A stretch of 56,404 nt of DNA from Phenylobacterium aquaticum (lineage in GTDB: Bacteria > Pseudomonadota > Alphaproteobacteria > Caulobacterales > Caulobacteraceae): contig NZ_CANCLE010000005.1 in NCBI RefSeq assembly GCF_947378715.1, positions 1 to 56,404 on the forward strand, given 5' to 3'. Below are positions 52,375-56,404 of this stretch, piece after piece. The notes under the pieces were generated by a model. That model saw nothing but the letters and a program-made list of their open reading frames with translations, was not told the DNA's origin and made no database searches. The translations under genes and the position numbers were made by a program. The first letter of the stretch is position 1. Each line of letters starts with the position of its first letter.

Positions 52375-53119
52375 TGGAAAAGAAATTCTGCTGACCGGCG
52401 GGTCCGGCGGCCTGGGCGGACTGATCAGCCGCTTGCTGACCGCCGAGGGCGGCCGCGTCACCGTGCTCGACCGGGCCGAACCGGTCGGCGCCACCGGCTT
52501 CCTGCGCCAGGACCTCTCAACACCGGAAGGCATCGAGGCCGCCGCCGCCGCCGTCGCCGCCCGCGACTGGGACATCGTCATCAACCTGGCGGGCATCCAG
52601 CACTTCGGGCCTCTGGAGCGGCAGAGCCCCGCCCACCTGATGGCCAGCTATCTGGTGAACCTGGTCGCGCCCGTACGCCTGACCCAGGCGGTGCTGCCAA
52701 AGATGAAGGCCCGGAAGTCCGGCCAGATCGTCAATGTCGGCTCGATCTTCGGCTCGATCAATTTCGCCCACTTCGTCACCTATTCCAGCGCCAAGGCCGG
52801 CCTGCGCGGCTTCAGCCAGGCCCTGCGCCGCGAGCTGTCCGGAACCGGCATCGCCGTGACCTATGTGGCGCCCCGGGCGGTGCGCACCGCGCTCAACTCT
52901 CCGGCGGTGATGGAGTTCGCCAAGCTCACCCACATGAACATGGATGCGCCGCAAGCGATCGCCGAGCGCATCGTCGCCGCCATCCGGACGCGCAAGCGCG
53001 ACGTCTATTTCGGCTTCCCCGAGACGCTGTTCGTCCGCCTCAACGCCCTCTTCCCCGGCCTCGTCGACCGCGCCCTGTCGGCCAATGACCGCAAGGCCGC
53101 CCAGCTGTTCGTCAGCTGA
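52364..53119 (+). CDS. Short-chain dehydrogenase/reductase
   Basis: This is a 251-residue classical SDR. The nucleotide loop is TGGSGGLGG (about 11-19), then NLAG, the catalytic Ser in VNVGSIFGS, and the Tyr and Lys in YSSAKAG (about 145-151). A short helix near PRAVRTALNS replaces the usual PG motif. The C-terminal MEFAKLTHMNMDAPQAIAE may form the substrate lid. The start overlaps the end of the oxidase gene by 11 bases, which argues strongly for a common pathway. Confidence 0.92.
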   Translation: MSFDGKEILLTGGSGGLGGLISRLLTAEGGRVTVLDRAEPVGATGFLRQDLSTPEGIEAAAAAVAARDWDIVINLAGIQHFGPLERQSPAHLMASYLVNLVAPVRLTQAVLPKMKARKSGQIVNVGSIFGSINFAHFVTYSSAKAGLRGFSQALRRELSGTGIAVTYVAPRAVRTALNSPAVMEFAKLTHMNMDAPQAIAERIVAAIRTRKRDVYFGFPETLFVRLNALFPGLVDRALSANDRKAAQLFVS

Positions 53120-53139
53120 GCGCCCAAGGAGTTCCTTCC

Positions 53140-53796
53140 ATGCGACTGATTCCCCTCGCCCTGGCCCTGGCGCTCGCCGCCCAGGCCGGCGCCGCCTTCG
53201 CCGCCGAGAGCCTCGACAGCAAGGTCGACGCCCTGGCCCACGACTGGGCTCACCTGAACTACGAGATCCGCGACAAGCCCGCTCAGGCTGCGGCGGCGGC
53301 AAGCCTGGTCGCCCAGGCCGACGCCGTCGCCCGGCAATTCCCAGGCCGCGCCGAGCCCCTGGTCTGGGAAGCCATAGCCTCGGCCACCGAGGCCGGCGCC
53401 AAGGGCGGACTGGGCGGACTGGCCCTGGCCAAGTCGGCGCGGGGCCTCTTGGAGCGCGCCGAACACATCAACCCCGCCGCCCTCGGCGACGGCTCGGTCT
53501 ATACCAGCCTCGGCTCGCTCTACGCCCAGGTCCCCGGCTTCCCGATCGGGTTCGGAGATCCGGCCAAGGCCCGGAGCTATCTACAGAAAGCCCTGGCCGC
53601 CAATCCCAATGGCGTCGACGCCAACTTCTTCTGGGGTGACTTCCTGCTGCGCCAGAACGACGCCGCCGGCGCCGCCAAGGCGCTGGAGCGCGCGCTCGCC
53701 GCCCCGGCCCGCCCGGGCCGCGAGGTCGCCGACCGTGGCCGCCGCGCCGAGGCTGCGGCCCTGCTCGCCCAGGCCCGCCAGAAGCTGCGCGGCTGA
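53140..53796 (+). CDS. Secreted TPR-like protein
   Basis: This is a 218-residue exported protein with signal MRLIPLALALALAAQAGAAFA. Helical repeats follow; the clearest TPR-like pair is YTSLGSLYAQVPGFP...KARSYLQKALAANPNGVDANFFWGDFLLRQND in successive parts, resembling TatT/TRAP-associated solute proteins. It lies 20 bases after the SDR gene, so the otherwise cytoplasmic pathway has an envelope component, perhaps for product handling. Confidence 0.8.
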   Translation: MRLIPLALALALAAQAGAAFAAESLDSKVDALAHDWAHLNYEIRDKPAQAAAAASLVAQADAVARQFPGRAEPLVWEAIASATEAGAKGGLGGLALAKSARGLLERAEHINPAALGDGSVYTSLGSLYAQVPGFPIGFGDPAKARSYLQKALAANPNGVDANFFWGDFLLRQNDAAGAAKALERALAAPARPGREVADRGRRAEAAALLAQARQKLRG

Positions 53797-53853
53797 TCCC
53801 GTTTCAAACCCCGAGCCATGCGGTTCGGGGCCTCACCAGGAAGGATATTTCTC

Positions 53854-54024
53854 ATGAGCATCGCAGCCGTCGGCGGTCCTCCGCCCGCCAAGCCGCCTGA
53901 GGGCCTCGAGGCCAAGGGCCCGGAGTTGATCCCCGACCATGACACGGATGACAGCCCTGCCGCGGTCAAACCGAGCGCCGCCCTGCCGCCCGGCCAAGGG
54001 GTCAATCTCGACACCAAGGCCTAG
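53854..54024 (+). CDS. Small Pro-rich protein of unknown function
   Basis: This 56-residue product starts MSIAAVGGPPPAKPPEGLEA and ends LPPGQGVNLDTKA. AGGAAGGA lies eight bases before the ATG. It is acidic, Pro-rich and has no hydrophobic segment, so it is probably disordered. It could be the last gene of the preceding operon (57 bases after the TPR gene). The family is not recognised. Confidence 0.6.
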   Translation: MSIAAVGGPPPAKPPEGLEAKGPELIPDHDTDDSPAAVKPSAALPPGQGVNLDTKA

Positions 54025-54072
54025 GGGACGGGACTCCAGGGCCAATGCCCACTGGCCTTGGAGGTCCTGTAT

Positions 54073-54516
54073 CTACTTCGACGCCGTCGCCGCCGGGCAG
54101 TCGTCGCCCAGCCGGTGGGCGTCCGTGATGGCGGCGCCGGACAGAGGAATGCCGCCGATCTTGGTCTTCAGGGTCGCTTCCAGTTTGAAGGTCGTGGCCG
54201 AATAGGTCCCCTTGGCGGTGACGTGGGCGACCTGGCCCTTCTTGGTGGCGCAACTGCCCGCCAGTCGGATGCGGCCGCCGCCCACGGTGCGGCTCGGATA
54301 TTCGCAAGTGTAGTGGCGGTTCGAGGGACCGTTCATGAACTTCGCGACGTCGGTCGCCGTCAGACACTTGCGCTCGGTCGAATGGGAACTGAACAGGAAG
54401 GTCGCGGTGTTGTTGGTCTCCCAATAGCCGGGCATGGGCGTCGCCGCAGGCGAAGCCGCTTCCGCCGCGCTCACCGAGCCCGCCGCCAGGAGTCCCAAGA
54501 TCAGGCCAGCGCCCAT
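54073..54516 (-). CDS. Secreted DUF3617 protein
   Basis: This is a 147-residue protein with signal GAGLILGLLAAGSVSAAEA. The DUF3617 pattern is seen: PGYWETNNTATFLF near the start, KCLTATDVAKFM, then HYTCEYPSRTVGGGRIRLAGSC and ATTFKLEATLKT. Four or more Cys may form disulphides in the periplasm. Function of the family is unknown. It diverges from the GT39 gene; the 241 bases between them include an AT-rich patch (54578-54606), probably holding promoters, and no other gene. Confidence 0.8.
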   Translation of the reverse strand: MGAGLILGLLAAGSVSAAEAASPAATPMPGYWETNNTATFLFSSHSTERKCLTATDVAKFMNGPSNRHYTCEYPSRTVGGGRIRLAGSCATKKGQVAHVTAKGTYSATTFKLEATLKTKIGGIPLSGAAITDAHRLGDDCPAATASK

Positions 54517-54757
54517 GACATCTCCTCAAGTTCAGTCCGTATGTCCCGCCCCTAGGTGACCACGACGGCGAGACCGCGCCACTAAATTTCCGATTATTTT
54601 TTTGCCGTGGGCCGGTCCGCTGGGTCATATCCTCCCCGAGCCCGGCGACGGGAGAGCTTCAAGGGCGCGATGCAATGAGACCGGCCAGAGGCGCCAGCGC
54701 CCACATTCCCTCGGACCCCGCCGCGACGGACAGCGCCGTGCTGGGCCGAGTCAGCGC

Positions 54758-56278
54758 GTGATCGCCTTCCTGCGTCGTCCCGAGGGCCGGACCGCCCTCT
54801 TCGTGCTCGCGGTCACCCTGGTGCGGCTGATCGCGGCGCGCTGGATTCATCTGACCGAGGATGAGGCCTATTACCGCCTCTGGGCCCAGCATCTGGCCTT
54901 CGGTTATTACGACCACCCGCCGATGGTGGCCTGGTGGATCCGGGGCGGCATGGCCCTGGCCGGCGACAATCCGCTGGGCGTTCGGCTGTTCCCGGTGCTG
55001 GCCACCGCGCTCGCCAGCCTGCTGGCGGCCGACCTCGCCCGCGCCCTGGGCGGGACGCCGCGCACCGCCATGCGGGCGGCCATCTGGTACAACGCCACCC
55101 TGACCATCGGCATGGGCGGCATATTGGCGGTGCCGGACGCCGCCGCGGCCCTGTTCTGGATCGCCTGCCTCTGCGCTCTGGCCAGGGTCGCCAAGGGCGG
55201 GTCACCGCTCTGGTGGCTGGCGGCCGGCGCAGCGGCCGGCCTGGCGGTGGAGTCGAAATATTCCGCCATGTTCATCGCCCCTGGCGTCGTGCTGTGGCTG
55301 GCCACGGACCGCGAGCGCCGACGGCTGCTGTTGACCCCCGCCCCCTGGGCGGCTGCGGTGCTGGCCGTGGCCCTGTTCCTGCCCAACCTCGTCTGGAACG
55401 CCCAGCACGACTGGATCACCATCGCCAAGCAGTTCGGCCGCGTGGCGCCGCGCAAGTTCGCGCCGGCCCATGTGCTGGAGCTGCTGGCCGCCCAGTTCGT
55501 CCTGCTCAATCCGCTGGTCGCCGTCTATGCGATCCGGGGCCTGCGCCTGCCCTGGCGCGCCGCGAGCCCCGACGAAGCGCGGCCCAGCCTGGCCCTGCCG
55601 ATCCTGGCCGGCGCGCCCTTCGCCGGCTATCTGGTGCTCCACGCCCTGCACGCCACGGTCCAGGCCCACTGGCCCGTGCCCCTGTTCAGCGGCCTGGCGG
55701 TCTGCGCGGCCATGGCCGTCGAGGTCCGCCCCGGCGGAGCCATCGCCCGGCGCTGGCGGATCATCGGGACCACGGCGGGTCTGGTGCTGTCGGCGGGGCT
55801 GCTAGTCTATATGACCCAGACCCATTCCCGCACCCTGGCCAAGGTCGACCTGATCCTGGCCCTGCGGGGCTGGCGCGAGCTCAGCGAAGAGGTCGAGGCC
55901 CTGCGCCAGACCCAGGGCGCCGGCTGGGTCGGCACGGTGGGCTACGGCACCCTCTCCCAGTTCGAGGCCGAACATCGCATCAAGGCGCCGACGATCCAGA
56001 TCATCGAACGCGACCGCTACCGCTTCGACCAGGCGCCGCATCCGCCCCTGCAGGGCCCGGGCCTCGTCGTCGACCTGGCGCGCCGGATGGATCCGGACGA
56101 CCTGAAGCGCTGCTTTGCGACCGTCACCCTGGTGGGCGAACTGGATCGCGGCGTGCATGGCGGACGCCACGCCCACTACGCCGCCTATCGCGTCGAAGGC
56201 CCCAAGGTCGACGTCCTGACCGCCGGTTGCCCGGATACGCCAGAGCGCATCCTCAACCGGTTCAGATCGGGGTCCTGA
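54758..56278 (+). CDS. GT39/ArnT-like membrane glycosyltransferase
   Basis: This is a 506-residue integral-membrane enzyme with about nine to eleven helices. The first periplasmic loop carries the catalytic acidic motif LTEDEAYYRLWAQHL and YYDHPPMVAWW, typical of polyprenyl-phosphate sugar transferases (PMT/ArnT). It has a soluble C-terminal part (SQFEAEHRIKAPTIQII...RDRYRFDQAP). I chose the GTG at 54758-54760; the open frame upstream is Arg/Gly-rich and not hydrophobic. Acceptor (lipid A, protein or glycan) unknown. Confidence 0.87.
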   Translation: MIAFLRRPEGRTALFVLAVTLVRLIAARWIHLTEDEAYYRLWAQHLAFGYYDHPPMVAWWIRGGMALAGDNPLGVRLFPVLATALASLLAADLARALGGTPRTAMRAAIWYNATLTIGMGGILAVPDAAAALFWIACLCALARVAKGGSPLWWLAAGAAAGLAVESKYSAMFIAPGVVLWLATDRERRRLLLTPAPWAAAVLAVALFLPNLVWNAQHDWITIAKQFGRVAPRKFAPAHVLELLAAQFVLLNPLVAVYAIRGLRLPWRAASPDEARPSLALPILAGAPFAGYLVLHALHATVQAHWPVPLFSGLAVCAAMAVEVRPGGAIARRWRIIGTTAGLVLSAGLLVYMTQTHSRTLAKVDLILALRGWRELSEEVEALRQTQGAGWVGTVGYGTLSQFEAEHRIKAPTIQIIERDRYRFDQAPHPPLQGPGLVVDLARRMDPDDLKRCFATVTLVGELDRGVHGGRHAHYAAYRVEGPKVDVLTAGCPDTPERILNRFRSGS

Positions 56279-56326
56279 GCGGTTGCGGTCAGGGGCCGGA
56301 AGCCGCTAAGGAGGGCCAGTCGATAG

Positions 56327-56402
56327 GCCGGCTTAGCTCAGCTGGTAGAGCAGCGGTTTTGTAAACCGAAGGTCACGGGTTCGATTCCTGTAGCCGGCAC
56401 CA
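56327..56402 (+). tRNA. tRNA-Thr (anticodon TGT)
   Basis: The 76 bases form a canonical cloverleaf: acceptor GCCGGCT/AGCCGGC, D-loop AGCTGGTAGA, anticodon loop TTTGTAA (TGT), T-loop GGTTCGATTCC, and encoded CCA. It follows the GT39 gene by 48 bases. Confidence 0.98.
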
Positions 56403-56404
56403 TT

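Overview
The window is about 56.4 kb of high-GC DNA from an alphaproteobacterium. The likely family is Caulobacteraceae (Caulobacter/Phenylobacterium type). This is an inference from the complete S10-spc-alpha ribosomal operon, FecI/FecR/TonB-receptor signalling genes with an STN-type receptor, a TLP1-like thiolase homologue, and dense GC-rich third positions. I saw no insertion sequence, integrase, prophage or CRISPR array. The window begins inside rarA and ends just after a tRNA-Thr.

Layout. (1) 1-10.1 kb, all minus strand: 3' part... of the map in transcription order is a phosphodiesterase (ENPP-like), a DUF1801 protein, a four-gene cassette with 4-nt overlaps (VOC, VOC, ArsR, SRPBCC), two tandem TetA-like MFS pumps, an HtrA-type lipoprotein protease, a Tat-exported serine hydrolase and rarA. 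(2) 10.1-24.7 kb, minus strand: the ribosomal superoperon from rpsJ through rplE, secY and adk to rpsM, rpsK, rpoA and rplQ. It has a strong sigma70-like promoter upstream of rpsJ, another upstream of rpsM, and several hairpin-rich gaps, one of them filled by a mosaic palindromic element. (3) 25-28.4 kb: a repetitive DUF2807 protein, a secreted adenosine deaminase, and a secreted CVNH/crystallin fusion. These lie between rpsJ and a tRNA-Tyr/tRNA-Gly/tuf unit. (4) 30-43 kb: mixed metabolic genes, including rlmB, a very His/Asp-rich membrane protein, an aminotransferase, a beta-propeller protein, an alpha/beta hydrolase, an IclR regulator divergent from a thiolase-like protein, TerC, a GH29 fucosidase and metG. 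(5) 43-49.4 kb: two small membrane proteins, an amidase, and an ECF sigma/FecR/TonB-receptor set on the minus strand. (6) 49.5-54 kb, plus strand and divergent from the sigma factor: a tight operon of a thermostable-hemolysin-family (GNAT-like) protein, an AMP-forming ligase, a haem-oxygenase-like putative diiron oxidase, an SDR and a secreted TPR protein. (7) 54-56.4 kb: a DUF3617 protein, a GT39 glycosyltransferase and tRNA-Thr.

The best candidates for undescribed biology are the 49.5-53.8 kb operon, which looks like a small uncharacterised biosynthetic pathway beside an iron-type signalling system, and the 629-residue protein at 30.96-32.85 kb, which carries a tail with about 59 histidines. 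Functional statements rest on motif recognition by eye; no database search was run.
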